From contig CM068385.1 of the NCBI GenBank assembly GCA_034770075.1, forward strand, positions 77,492,272-77,556,271: a DNA stretch of 64,000 nt, given 5' to 3'. The stretch comes from Aralia elata (taxonomy: Eukaryota > Streptophyta > Magnoliopsida > Apiales > Araliaceae). Both the position numbers and the translations under genes were made by a program. The number at the start of each line of letters is the position of its first letter. Position 1 is the first letter of the stretch. The notes under the pieces were generated by a model that saw only the letters and a list, made by a program, of their open reading frames with translations, searched no databases and was not told the DNA's origin. Positions 32,943 to 44,468 of the stretch are shown here, piece after piece.

Positions 32943-33610
32943 GCACTCAAAGGACAATCGACCGGATACAAGACCCGGCGATTACGAGGCGAGCGACCGG
33001 ATACGAGACCCGGCACTCATAGGACAATCGACCGGATACGAGACCCGGCGATTACAAGACGAGCGACCGGATACGAGACCCGGCACTCACAGGACAATCG
33101 ACCGGATACGAGACCCGGCTATTACGAGACGAGCGACCGGATACGAGACCCGACACTCACAAGACAATCAAACCGGATACAAGACCCGACGATTACGAGA
33201 CGAGCGACCGGATACGAGACCCGGCACTCACAGGACAATCGACCGGATACGAGACCCGGCGATTACGAAACGAGCGACCGGATACGAGACCCGGCACTCA
33301 CAGGACAATCGACCGGATACGAGACCCGGCGATTACGAGACGAGCGACCGAATACGAGACCCGGCACTCACAGGACAATCGACCGGATACGAGACCCGGC
33401 AATTACGAGACGAGCGACCGGATACGAGACCCGGCACTCACAGGACAATCAACCGGATACGAGACCTGGTGATTACGAGGTGAGTGACCGGATACGAGAC
33501 CCGGCACTTACAAGACGATCAACCGGACACGAGACCCAGTGATCACAAGACTAGCGACCGGATACGAGGTCCGGCGCAAACGAGACTATCGATTGGAAGA
33601 CGAAACCCGA
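32943..33610 (+). repeat. 35-bp minisatellite of E1, right part
   Basis: The same alternating 35-bp monomers as at 12086-12389, about nineteen of them, resume right after E2 and degrade toward 33610. The first bases GCACT (32943-32947) match ACACT at 12385-12389 apart from one base and are the target duplication of E2. One frame is open for about 200 codons because 35-bp units lack stops in it; this is not taken as a gene. Confidence 0.9.
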
Positions 33611-33816
33611 TGACTAACAATGCGGTCAGGGATTGATGCATTAACACCTTTACGAATGATTTGCATGCCTTACACCTTGCGTTGCATCATAAGTTGCATG
33701 TGTTGCATCATGTATGTATTGTCATTCTTGTGCACTGTCATTCATGCATCGGGTGTCTATTTCTTTATCCTGTTCATTTCATTTAACATTTCATAAACAT
33801 GATAAAGAGGGGCAGC
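33611..33816 (+). other. E1 segment between minisatellite and PPT
   Basis: Contains several TTGCATCAT/GTTGCATG words (33658-33705) and ends in the purine tract AAAGAGGGG (33804-33812) just before the 3' LTR, the likely plus-strand primer (PPT). Confidence 0.55.
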
Positions 33817-35909
33817 TGTAGACACCCAAATTTTGCACTTCGTATACTAACCCTGACAGGAGGGCAAATTCGTCCATTGAGCCGACCTACGAGAACGAAG
33901 GATGGGCGCAAGTACGAACGCTCGACGCCATCGCGACGATTTGCAAATCAAAACCAACATGACAACAAGGCCGTCCGAAATGGGCATTCCCGAATGATGT
34001 GGCACGTCTCCCAGTAATTCCCGGACTACAAAATACAAACCTGTCGGCGAAAACTGACGTCACGAAACGAGAATCGAGGCATAGCACGAAAATCGAGAAA
34101 GTCAAACCAGCCAGCCGCGGATTGATCTGCGGCCAATAAATGTGCCTTTTGAAAATACGGAACTCAAAACACGAAAACTGAAAACCAGCTGAGTGGATGG
34201 GGGGCGGCCAGCCAGCCGCAGATCCATCTGCGGCTGCCCTTGGCAGCCCCATATCAGTGCAGTTCTTCATTTGTTCCAGCAGAAGCGAGAGGGAGGAAGA
34301 AGGGAAGAAAGAAGGCAGCAGCAGTAGCTCGGAAAATTAGGAAGGAATAGCATAAATTTGCAACAAAAGAGGAGAGAAAGGGAGAAAAAAAGAGAAGATT
34401 TATACTCTTTTGGTTTGATTGTATCATATATACTTCCCATTCTATTCAAATACACAAGTTTACATCCATTTTGACATCATTTGGAAGGTGAAAATCCCAT
34501 TGGTATAACAATTTCTATCATATCATTTGGTTAAATTAAATGTAGTTTTCATGAATTTATGGTGGAACAATGAATTAGGGATTATTAGTGAGGGTTCCAT
34601 CGGAACAAAATTCTTCCTAATAACCCGATGATATTTATTTATTGAATTTTTTGTTTGTTTTACGACGATATATTGGGTGTGGTTCCTTTAGGTTGCTATC
34701 TTAGGATGTCTTGGCATTGTTAGATTATCCGTGTTGATTATTTCTTATAATATCCGTGTTGTGGGTGTGTGGAAATTTCGGGTGTGAGCCTAGGAACGCG
34801 ACCCCGTGGTCCAAATCCGATGATGGACAATTTTGGTGTGGGTAGTAGGAACGATGTAGTCTTCATTGTAAATATGTAATCGTCGGGCCTTAAAACGACG
34901 CCAAGGCTAGAATCGTGTTTAAGGCCCCGTCATAGTGAAAATATGTGATTGTGGGCGTTCGGGGTTATTTTGATGGCTTACATGCCCGTGAATAACCTCC
35001 TACGCATTATAATGTTTTATTTGAATTGCAACACCAAAAAGGATTTCAAGGCTAACGATGAAGGTTTTCATAAAATCAAGCACACTAGGTTATTAGCATC
35101 ACGAGGATAAGAAATTGGAAGTGCTAATGAATGTCGATTTCCATTTAACGAGAAGGCAAAAGAAAGATCGTGTTCAAATGTCACAAGAAATGGTTGTATG
35201 AAAGTAAATGGTGGTTCTATTAAACCGTTGTGCATAGGGTTAAAGAGATTCTAGAAATTGCCCGCTTGTTTTACGAAGGCAACGTATAGGTCTCGATTCC
35301 TATTTTGACGAAGGTTTAAAAAAAACTCTTATTTTGCCAAAACGACACCTAATCCCATGGCTTTTGACAATTAAAATCAAACCTTTCTCATAAAGAATAA
35401 AGCTTTCTCGTAGAAGCCGAAGGACATTCTAAAGCACTCTCAAAACACGATTTTCCACAAGAAAAACCCCAAATGATTCTTTCATACAAACTCACCACTA
35501 CATTCATATAGGCACACACACACTCGCGCACACATACACATTTTAAGAATTAAAAGGATAGGAAAAGCATCAAGATTGCGGTAACCGTGTTTCACGGAAG
35601 TCGGGGGGTGCCTAACATCTTCCCCTCGCTTAAGCAAGCCCCCGAACTCTATGAATCTCGGTTTGCAGACCAAATAATTCGGAGTCACATATGAGCCAGC
35701 GATTTACGAAAGAACAAAACTCGGATGAGTTGGTACATCCATTTCAAATATACTAACTGGCGACTCTGATTAAATTGGCTCATCATAAAAAACGATATTT
35801 CAAAACCCCGTCGACATTAGTGCCAACCTTTTCCAAAAAATCATCTAATGAGAAGGCTAAAATTGGAAAGGATAAATATCGCGACATAAAGCGATTCCTC
35901 CCGGCGTCG

Positions 35910-35912
<3 letters not shown>
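33817..35912 (+). repeat. E1 3' LTR
   Basis: About 2.1 kb, starting TGTAGACACCCAAATTTTGC right after a purine tract and ending GGCGTCGACA. TGTAGACACCC is a familiar start for Tat LTRs. It contains two palindromes of the GCCGCAGATC type (34114-34133 with an imperfect left arm, and 34215-34234). The end is inferred from TG...CA and the change to (AT)n; no second LTR is available for comparison. Confidence 0.75.
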
Positions 35913-35960
<48 letters not shown>

Positions 35961-36809
35961 ACACATTTAGTGTCCTAATATTAATTCAATTATGGCATTA
36001 TAATAACATACATTAATTACAATAAAAATAAAACTCTTTTATAATTGTCCATACTTTAAAATATTTTTAAATTTTTTTTACAAATCATCAAAATTTAAAT
36101 CTATTACTATATATAAAGACACAAAATGGGCTAAATCGTTGGTTTGGTAGTCCTTTTAGAGCTGCAATAAATTTTCTCCGACAAATATTATTACATAGAG
36201 TATTGTCGGTTACGGTTAGAGTATATATTGTGAGTACACAAGATGAAATAAAAATTGATATACCTATTTATTATACTTAAATAATAAGCGGTTACATATT
36301 GAATATGACATGATTAGAGTATATAGTGTGAGTACTAAATATGCACACATGATGAATAAAAATTGATATACCTATTTATTATACTTAAATAATAAGCGGT
36401 TACATATTGAATATGACATAAAATTGAAACTATATAGGTTATAAGAATGTAACGGTTAGTATACATATACTATAACGGTTATTAAATAATTATTATGTAT
36501 TTATTGTGTAAAATTAAATGAGATCATGATGAGTATTAAACAACATAAATTTATGAATTACATAATCTAAAAACTTATAAAACTTAACTGTAGTATAAAT
36601 ATAATATTGTACTTCATGTATTGATTCCAATCTCTGTTGTCTTCCCTTTTTGTCTACTTTATATGTGAATTTGTGTGAATGAGCGTGACAGAGGTAAACG
36701 GACAATTTAAAAGACCTAGCGTAGATGTAGATCATTCTATTGATAGCTTTGACCCAAAGTACTGCATATCGTATAGGCTATCAAGGGCAGCAACTAAATA
36801 TCAAGACTA
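35913..36809. other. Flanking AT-rich DNA with (AT)n and a 108-bp tandem duplication
   Basis: (AT)n at 35913-35958. A unit of about 108 bp is present twice across 36217-36423, sharing ATTGATATACCTATTTATTA. No gene was seen; this is probably the original host DNA next to E1. Confidence 0.65.
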
Positions 36810-38608
36810 GAAGCTGTTAGGTTTGTATATAACGCAAGCATGCAATCAAATTACATAAATAGGTCGGAAGCGTGATAAAACGTTTTTTAAATTTTTAATA
36901 CAAACCATCACCATAATCAATCTATGTGCTCAATTAACAATATAAACGAAAGAGAAAGAGAATAAGAATTATACCCTCGTAGAACAAAGCTTCCTCGGGT
37001 ACAAGTTCAACTCCTAGTCCTTCGTGTTCTCCTCGAATTCCACCGATTAAATTCCTTTGCTTGATCAACGTTAGCCACCCAAGTGTTTGACCTCTAGAGG
37101 TGATCCACCAAGGAAGAATAGGTATTCAAGAAGTTGGGTATTGGCAAAACCCTAGTTTCTATCTCTATAGAAATTGTTAGTACTCTCCACAATCTAATGC
37201 AAGAGTGTGTAACCCTAATCTATGATAAGACTCCTCTTATTTATAGATGTAGGAATAACCCTTCCCTAAACTATTTAAGATTAGGGTTTCTATTATAATT
37301 AAACTCCTTTAATTAATTATGCTCCTAATCCAATTAAGAATTCATGGGAGAGTACTTCTATTAATTAAATCTCAATCCCTATTAGAATTAAATAATAGTA
37401 ATAGTAATAATAATAATAAGACTCCTCTTATTAATTTATATTTAATATTTCCAAAATATTAAATATTAAGTATTAAGCTAATTAATTTATTCTATCTCCA
37501 TAGATTAAATTAAATACACTTAATTTATTATTACAATTATGTCATTTACTTCTTAAACAAATATTTTTCTTTTGCGGTGTGACCCTTTAGGTTCTCCATA
37601 TTAAACCGGTTGTGAATAAATCAATTAGAACAATTCTAATCTTATTTAAATAAATAATATTTATTCTACAATAAGGGTAAGCCCCCTTAGCGATCAACGA
37701 CTTTCCAGATAATATAGATTTCAACATTAATCACAAAAAAACCTTTCAGTGCATAGTTACCGTACAATTCAATCCTTCTACCATACAACGTCCCAATTAA
37801 ATATAAGACATGGATTTACTGTCAAGTCTTATTTTATTTAATTATATGTATTTCAATTCCCAAATGCACAACTCTAAATAATGCAAATTAGAAACTCCTT
37901 TCTAATTTCATTCTACCTTGGCCAAGGACTACTGAGTTGTCATTTATCGAATCACATAGGACATTTCATCTTTTACTAGACGAGGTAGATTCTTTGTTGA
38001 TCATTCACCTATCTCCATGTACAACTAATTATACCCAACCATACCCTTTGATATACCCAAAAGGTCTTAAGGGACATGTCAAAGTATAACTCATCATACA
38101 CAAGATACTATGATGATCTCAAGTCCAAGGATCACTTATACTACTATCACTAGAGGAATTCCTATTGACAGGCGAGTAAAACTCCATTAGGTATTCCTTA
38201 GCGAGCCACGTTCAGTGAACTTATTCTCCAATAAGCACCTACATACTTGCTTTAGTGTCTCCACACAAATGATTATGAGATCAATCATCCTCTTCCTAAG
38301 AGCAAGCAACGTATGTACTAATCTATCCGGATTCACTAATCCCCAATTTAGTAATCCAACGATTAGGAACAATTTTAGTTTGTGAGCTATCTCGAATTTA
38401 GATCTCATTAGCATGATCACCATCATGATTCTAAAAGCATTGCTCAAAACTATGGGTTTATCACATTTATTATAACAACACTATGTAGATAATATAAAAT
38501 GCCTTTTAAGAAAATCAATTCTTTTATTAATAAATGAATAAGATTACAAAGTATATGCTACATCATATCAAATATGATTGGCTTGTTGTACATACTACTT
38601 TCGGAAGC
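36810..38608 (-). mobile_element. LTR1: solo LTR of the E3/E6 copia family with target duplication
   Basis: The LTR at 36815-38603 is flanked by GAAGC (36810-36814 and 38604-38608). Its right end is CTTTCG where other copies have CTTTCA. It has one copy of the 47-bp unit. No internal sequence is present. Confidence 0.88.
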
Positions 38609-39877
38609 ATATCGAGTATGTTGACTTGCTATGGTCTTACATATATGCTCTTTTATTATAAGTTTCCATTAGTATAATTTTCCTTTTATGTTTGTTGGTT
38701 ATACCCAACTTCTATTCCTCACTTTTTTTACTACACTTTTGTTCCAAAGTTATAACCTCGATCATATTGATAGCAAAATTAATAATATTAGAAGTTGGTA
38801 TCCATTGTAAGGAAAAGTATGGTGCACGCAATAATTGATCTTTTTAGTTGAGAAAATATCTGGTTCTATGGAATCTTTGTGCTTTGGTATTTCAATATAT
38901 TGTTTGGTATTTGTTTGTTTTTGATGAACTTCTTACTATACGTACTTGAAGTCAATATGTATGTGTTACAAATCAAAGTAAATAACTTTTAACATCTTTT
39001 GTATTAATTGGTAGCTAAGATAGTATATATGCACTAATTAAAATATGAAAATTTTAACCCATGAATATGATATTGCACGGATGAGGAGAAATCGGGAACG
39101 TAAAGAGCCCGGAGCGCTATCAAATCATGCATCAAGATAAGTTGTGTTGTAAGCTCACGTGAAAGTATATATATCTTATCATTTTTTTTGAATTCCATGT
39201 CCTAATTATTTTTAATTATTGTTGTGTTCTATCATTATGTATAAAAAATATTGTTTGTGTTACTTATTCATGATTGCATATTTTTGAATTATAGAAGAGA
39301 GATGCGATTAATGCGAGAATGATATAACAATATGTGTTCGTGTTTGTAATCGTTCGTTTTTTTGTGTGGGCGTGTGTAAATTATAGTTGATATCTTTGGT
39401 GTTTTTGTTCTAATTTGGGATCTTTTCCCTCATTGAGATATGCCAATATGACTATTTTAACATTTTTTTTGCAGGAGTTAGAAAGTGTTGATGACGAGGG
39501 AGGAGACACGTTCCAGGTGTTCGCTTGAAAATTTTCTTCTATTTCTTTTTTTAAAATTTTTTTATTATATCAACGTGTGCATGTGTTCATGGATGTTTTT
39601 TCTTGCTAACATGAGTGTGGGTATGCAATAATGTGGTAGGTTACACATGCATTTACTTATATCGCTTAAATAGTGTAAGGCATTTACAGTGTTTGAATGT
39701 TTTTTTTATTCTAAATTCACAAGGTCCATTTATTTAAGCTTTTTTTAATTAAAAACTCAATAGTAATAACAGCTAAAAAGATAAACTCATGATATGATTT
39801 TTTATGAAACTAATTAATATGATGTGTTATAGTAATTCATGATCTATTGACTTAGTATTTATTACCTTTCTATGTTA
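38609..39877. other. Unique AT-rich noncoding DNA, copy 1
   Basis: No clear gene. One exon-like piece lies at 39475-39516: an acceptor TTTTTTGCAG, 42 nt open in one frame (GAGTTAGAAAGTG...), and a donor-like CAG/GTGTTC. An Arg-rich open stretch (EYDIARMRRNRERKEPGAL) lies near 39063-39121. Possibly a decayed gene or captured fragment. Confidence 0.35.
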
Positions 39878-40239
39878 GGTGGTGTTTGATTTTTTTTTTG
39901 TTTGCTAATGTGGAGTTTCCCAACCGCAGTCAGACTATTCTCCCCAGCCCGATGCCAGTGCTTTTTTACTCTCAGCTTGTGCTGGAAGACTGTGGCCCCA
40001 TTTAGCATATCTGCCATTTGACAATTGTTGTAAGTGGTGTTTGATTGCATCTTAATGCATCTTAACAGCACACCTCTTAATGCATCTTAATTGGGATACA
40101 TTGTTTTTCTCTAAATGTCTATAAATTATTAAAATACAAAATTAAATCTAAACTATTCATAGGACACATTAAGATGCATTAAGATACATTAAGAGGTGTA
40201 CTGTTAAGATGCATTAAGATACAATCAAACACCACCTTA
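39875..40239. mobile_element. MITE, PIF/Harbinger (Tourist)-like, copy 1
   Basis: The element at 39878-40236 has ends GGTGGTGTTTGAT and ATCAAACACCACC and is flanked by TTA on both sides. An inner inverted repeat (about 40033-40100 against 40167-40236) with repeated CATCTTAATGCATCTTAA makes half of it a long hairpin. No ORF for a transposase. Confidence 0.78.
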
Positions 40240-40263
40240 GCGTATAAAAAAACAAACAAATAT

Positions 40264-40693
40264 TGTTGGGATGTGTTCACTTGGGCCCAATGGATAGGGT
40301 GGGCCATAGTCCATGTGGAGGAATTTTCGCCTGTGGGGATTTATTTTGGGTAGTATGAGGACTTTAAGGAATCTAAGATTCCTAATCATATTTAAATTCT
40401 AGTTCTCAAGGAAAGAGTTAGGATTTATCCGACTTCCTTTCTTTGAGAAGATTGTGTTCTAACCAATCATAGGTAGTTACCATGATTAGGAGTCCAATTG
40501 CAGCGGGGAAGCAGGGCGTTAAAGGCGGTGTGATCATCTATAAATACAAGGCTAAACCCTAAATTTAAAGGTAATGACTTTTTGCTCACTAAAGTGCTAA
40601 ACCTCCATTGTTTACACCTTGAACGCCCCATACTTATTCTCACACCGGAGCTATCCCCCGGCGGTGAAAGCCATCAGCACTCTGAGTGTGGTG
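40264..40693 (+). repeat. E4 5' LTR fragment, duplicated copy
   Basis: 430 bp from TGTTGGGATGTG to GAGTGTGGTG; matches 44039-44468 and the E4 3' LTR at 62685. Preceded by AATAT. Cut by copia LTR2. A TATA box (CTATAAATACAAGG) and a telo-box follow the pattern of the 3' LTR. Confidence 0.88.
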
Positions 40694-42376
40694 TGTTAGG
40701 TTTGTATATGACGCGAACATGCAATCAAATTACATAAATAAAGCGGAAGCGCGATAAAATCGGATTTTTAAAATTTTATACAAACCATCACCATGATCAA
40801 TCTATGTGCTCAATTAACGATATAAACGAATTCTTGATCAACGTTAGCCACCCAAGTATTTAGCCTGTAGAGGTGATCCACCAAGGAAGAATAGTTATTC
40901 AAGAAGATGAGTGTTGGCAAAACCCTAGTTTCTATCTCTATAGAAATTGTAAGTACTCTCCACAATCTAATGCAAGAGTGTGTAACCCTAATCAATGATA
41001 AGACTCCTCTTATTTATAGATGTAGGAATAACCCTTCCCTAAACTATTTAAGATTAGGGTTTCTATTATAATTAAACTCCTTTAATTAATTATGCTCCTA
41101 ATCCAATTAAGAATTCATGGGAGAGTACTTCTATTAATTAAATCTCAATCCCTATTAGAATTAAATAATAGTAATAGTAATAATAATAATAAGACTCCTC
41201 TTATTAATTTATATTTAATATTTCCAAAATATTAAATATTAAGTATTAAGCTAATTAATTTATTCTATCTCCATAGATTAAATTAAATACACTTAATTTA
41301 TTATTACAATTATGTCATTTACTTCTTAAACAAATATTTTTCTTTTGCGGTGTGACCCTTTAGGTTCTCCATATTAAACCGGTTGTGAATAAATCAATTA
41401 GAACAATTCTAATCTTATTTAAATAAATAATATTTATTCTACAATAAGGGTAAGCCCCCTTAGCGATCAACGACTTTCCAGATAATATAGATTTCAACAT
41501 TAATCACAAAAAAACCTTTCAGTGCATAGTTACCGTACAATTCAATCCTTCTACCATACAACGTCCCAATTAAATATAAGACATGGATTTACTGTCAAGT
41601 CTTATTTTATTTAATTATATGTATTTCTATTCCAAAATTAACAACTCTTAATTATGCAAATTAGAAACTCCTTTCTAAATTTCATTCTACCTTGGCCAAG
41701 GACTACTGAGTTGTCATTTATCGAATCACATAGGACATTTCATCTTTTACTAGACGAGGTAGATTCTTTGTTGATCATTCACCTATCTCCATGTACAACT
41801 AATTATACCCAACCATACCCTTTGATATACCCAAAAGGTCTTAAGGGACATGTCAAAGTATAACTCATCATACACAAGATACTATGATGATCTCAAGTCC
41901 AAGGATCACTTATACTACTATCACTAGAGGAATTCCTATTGACAGGCGAGAAAAACTCCATTAGGTATTCCTTAGCGAGCCACGTTCAGTGAACTTATTC
42001 TCCAATAAGCACCTACATACTTGCTTTAGTGTCTCCACACAAATGATTATGAGATCAATCATCCTCTTCCTAAGAGCAAGCAACGTATGTACTAATCTAT
42101 CCGGATTCACTAATCCCCAATTTAGTAATCCAACGATTAGGAACAATTTTAGTTTGTGAGCTATCTCGAATTTAGATCTCATTAGCATGATCACCATCAT
42201 GATTCTAAAAGCATTGCTCAAAACTATGGGTTTATCACATTTATTATAACAACACTATGTAGATAATATAAAATGCCTTTTAAGAAAATCAATTCTTTTA
42301 TTAATAAATGAATAAGATTACAAAGTATATGCTACATCATATCAAATATGATTGGCTTGTGTACATACTACTTTCG
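40694..42376 (-). repeat. LTR2: hybrid copia LTR
   Basis: Left part like LTR3 (same deletion GATATAAACGAATTCTTGATC, and ATCAATG at 40991-40997). Right part like LTR1 (ATTTAAGATTAGGG from 41047, AAGAATTCATGGG, terminal CTTTCG and GAAGC after it). The switch lies between 40994 and 41051. Confidence 0.9.
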
Positions 42377-42381
42377 GAAGC

Positions 42382-43650
42382 ATATCGAGTATGTTGACTT
42401 GCTATGGTCTTACATATATGCTCTTTTATTATAAGTTTCCATTAGTATAATTTTCCTTTTATGTTTGTTGGTTATACCCAACTTCTATTCCTCACTTTTT
42501 TTACTACACTTTTGTTCCAAAGTTATAACCTCGATCATATTGATAGCAAAATTAATAATATTAGAAGTTGGTATCCATTGTAAGGAAAAGTATGGTGCAC
42601 GCAATAATTGATCTTTTTAGTTGAGAAAATATCTGGTTCTATGGAATCTTTGTGCTTTGGTATTTCAATATATTGTTTGGTATTTGTTTGTTTTTGATGA
42701 ACTTCTTACTATACGTACTTGAAGTCAATATGTATGTGTTACAAATCAAAGTAAATAACTTTTAACATCTTTTGTATTAATTGGTAGCTAAGATAGTATA
42801 TATGCACTAATTAAAATATGAAAATTTTAACCCATGAATATGATATTGCACGGATGAGGAGAAATCGGGAACGTAAAGAGCCCGGAGCGCTATCAAATCA
42901 TGCATCAAGATAAGTTGTGTTGTAAGCTCACGTGAAAGTATATATATCTTATCATTTTTTTTGAATTCCATGTCCTAATTATTTTTAATTATTGTTGTGT
43001 TCTATCATTATGTATAAAAAATATTGTTTGTGTTACTTATTCATGATTGCATATTTTTGAATTATAGAAGAGAGATGCGATTAATGCGAGAATGATATAA
43101 CAATATGTGTTCGTGTTTGTAATCGTTCGTTTTTTTGTGTGGGCGTGTGTAAATTATAGTTGATATCTTTGGTGTTTTTGTTCTAATTTGGGATCTTTTC
43201 CCTCATTGAGATATGCCAATATGACTATTTTAACATTTTTTTTGCAGGAGTTAGAAAGTGTTGATGACGAGGGAGGAGACACGTTCCAGGTGTTCGCTTG
43301 AAAATTTTCTTCTATTTCTTTTTTTAAAATTTTTTTATTATATCAACGTGTGCATGTGTTCATGGATGTTTTTTCTTGCTAACATGAGTGTGGGTATGCA
43401 ATAATGTGGTAGGTTACACATGCATTTACTTATATCGCTTAAATAGTGTAAGGCATTTACAGTGTTTGAATGTTTTTTTTATTCTAAATTCACAAGGTCC
43501 ATTTATTTAAGCTTTTTTTAATTAAAAACTCAATAGTAATAACACCTAAAAAGATAAACTCATGATATGATTTTTTATGAAACTAATTAATATGATGTGT
43601 TATAGTAATTCATGATCTATTGACTTAGTATTTATTACCTTTCTATGTTA
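42382..43650. other. Unique AT-rich noncoding DNA, copy 2
   Basis: Second copy of 38609-39877, nearly identical, with the same exon-like piece near 43248-43290. No clear gene. Confidence 0.5.
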
Positions 43651-44014
43651 GGTGGTGTTTGATTTTTTTTTTTTGTTTGCTAATGTGGAGTTTTCCAACC
43701 GCAGTCGGACTATTCTCCCCAGCCCGGTGCCAGTGCTTTTTTACTCTCAGCTTGCGTTGGGGGACTGTGGCCCCATTTAGCATATCTGCCATTGGACAAT
43801 TGTTGCAAGTGGTGTTTGATTGCATCTTAATGCATCTTAACAGCACACCTCTTAATGCATCTTAATTGGGATACATTTTTTTTCTCTAAATGTCTATAAA
43901 TCATTAAAATACAAAATTAAATCTAAACTATTCATAGGACACATTGAGATGCATTAAGATACATTAAGAGGTGTACTGTTAAGATGCATTAAGATACAAT
44001 CAAACACCACTTTA
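43648..44014. mobile_element. MITE, copy 2
   Basis: Same element as 39878-40236, at 43651-44011, with TTA on both sides. The last terminal base is changed (CACCACT). It moved with the segmental duplication, not by transposition. Confidence 0.78.
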
Positions 44015-44038
44015 GCGTATAAAAAAACAAATAAATAT

Positions 44039-44468
44039 TGTTGGGATATGTTCACTTGGGCCCAATGGATGGGGTGGGCCATAGTCCACATGGAGGAATT
44101 TTCGCCTGTGGGGATTTATTTTGGGTAGTATGAGGACTTTAAGGAATCTAAGATTCCTAATCATATTTAAATTCCAGTTCCCAAGGAAAGAGTCAGGATT
44201 TATCCGACTTCCTTTCTTTGAGAAGATTGTGTTCTAACCAATCATAGGTAGTTACCATGATTAGGAGTCCAATTGCAGCGGGGAAGCAGGGCGTTAAAGG
44301 CGGTGTGATCATCTATAAATACAAGGCTAAACCCTAAATTTAAAGATAATGACGTTTTACTCACTAAAGTGCTAAACCTCCATTGTTTACACCTGGAACG
44401 CCCCATACTTATTCTCACACCGGAGCTATCCCCCGGCGGTGAAAGCCATCAGCACTCTGAGTGTGGTG
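44039..44468 (+). repeat. E4 5' LTR fragment
   Basis: First 430 of about 495 bp; begins TGTTGGGATATGTTCAC. Interrupted by the copia LTR3 at 44469. Confidence 0.9.

Larger units (their letters stand above)
12385..32947 (+). mobile_element. E2: Athila-type Ty3/gypsy element nested in the E1 minisatellite
   Basis: LTRs begin TGATAAGTAGG and end TATCCCAACA; the element spans 12390-32942, with the duplication ACACT/GCACT (12385-12389 and 32943-32947). Order: 5' LTR (split), tRNA-Asp PBS, gag, protease, RT, RNase H, integrase, long noncoding part, second ORF (PF20167-like), long noncoding part, PPT, 3' LTR. PBS type, gag and pol motifs and the extra ORF fit Athila. By eye, the 5' and 3' LTRs differ at only a few sites over 1.2 kb, so the insertion is young (inference). 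The 5' LTR is broken by copia E3. Confidence 0.9.
1..35912 (+). mobile_element. E1: Tat-type Ty3/gypsy retrotransposon, 3' portion, host of nested insertions
   Basis: The order is protease, G-patch, RT, RNase H, a second RNase H, integrase, antisense genes, minisatellite, PPT and 3' LTR. A second, cellular-type RNase H (DGA...AEYEG...GDSE...DALA) after the RT RNase H is a hallmark of the Tat lineage, as are extra antisense ORFs between pol and the 3' LTR. The 5' LTR and gag lie left of the window. The element is interrupted by a solo LTR (3160-5143) and by E2 (12390-32942). Its 3' end at 35912 is followed by an (AT)n tract; the target duplication cannot be checked because the left end is missing. 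Confidence 0.85.

Noticed and set aside
32881..33483. 200-codon open frame of repeating Arg/Asp/Pro residues
   Set aside because: Runs through the 35-bp minisatellite, which lacks stops in that frame; starts in the E2 LTR.
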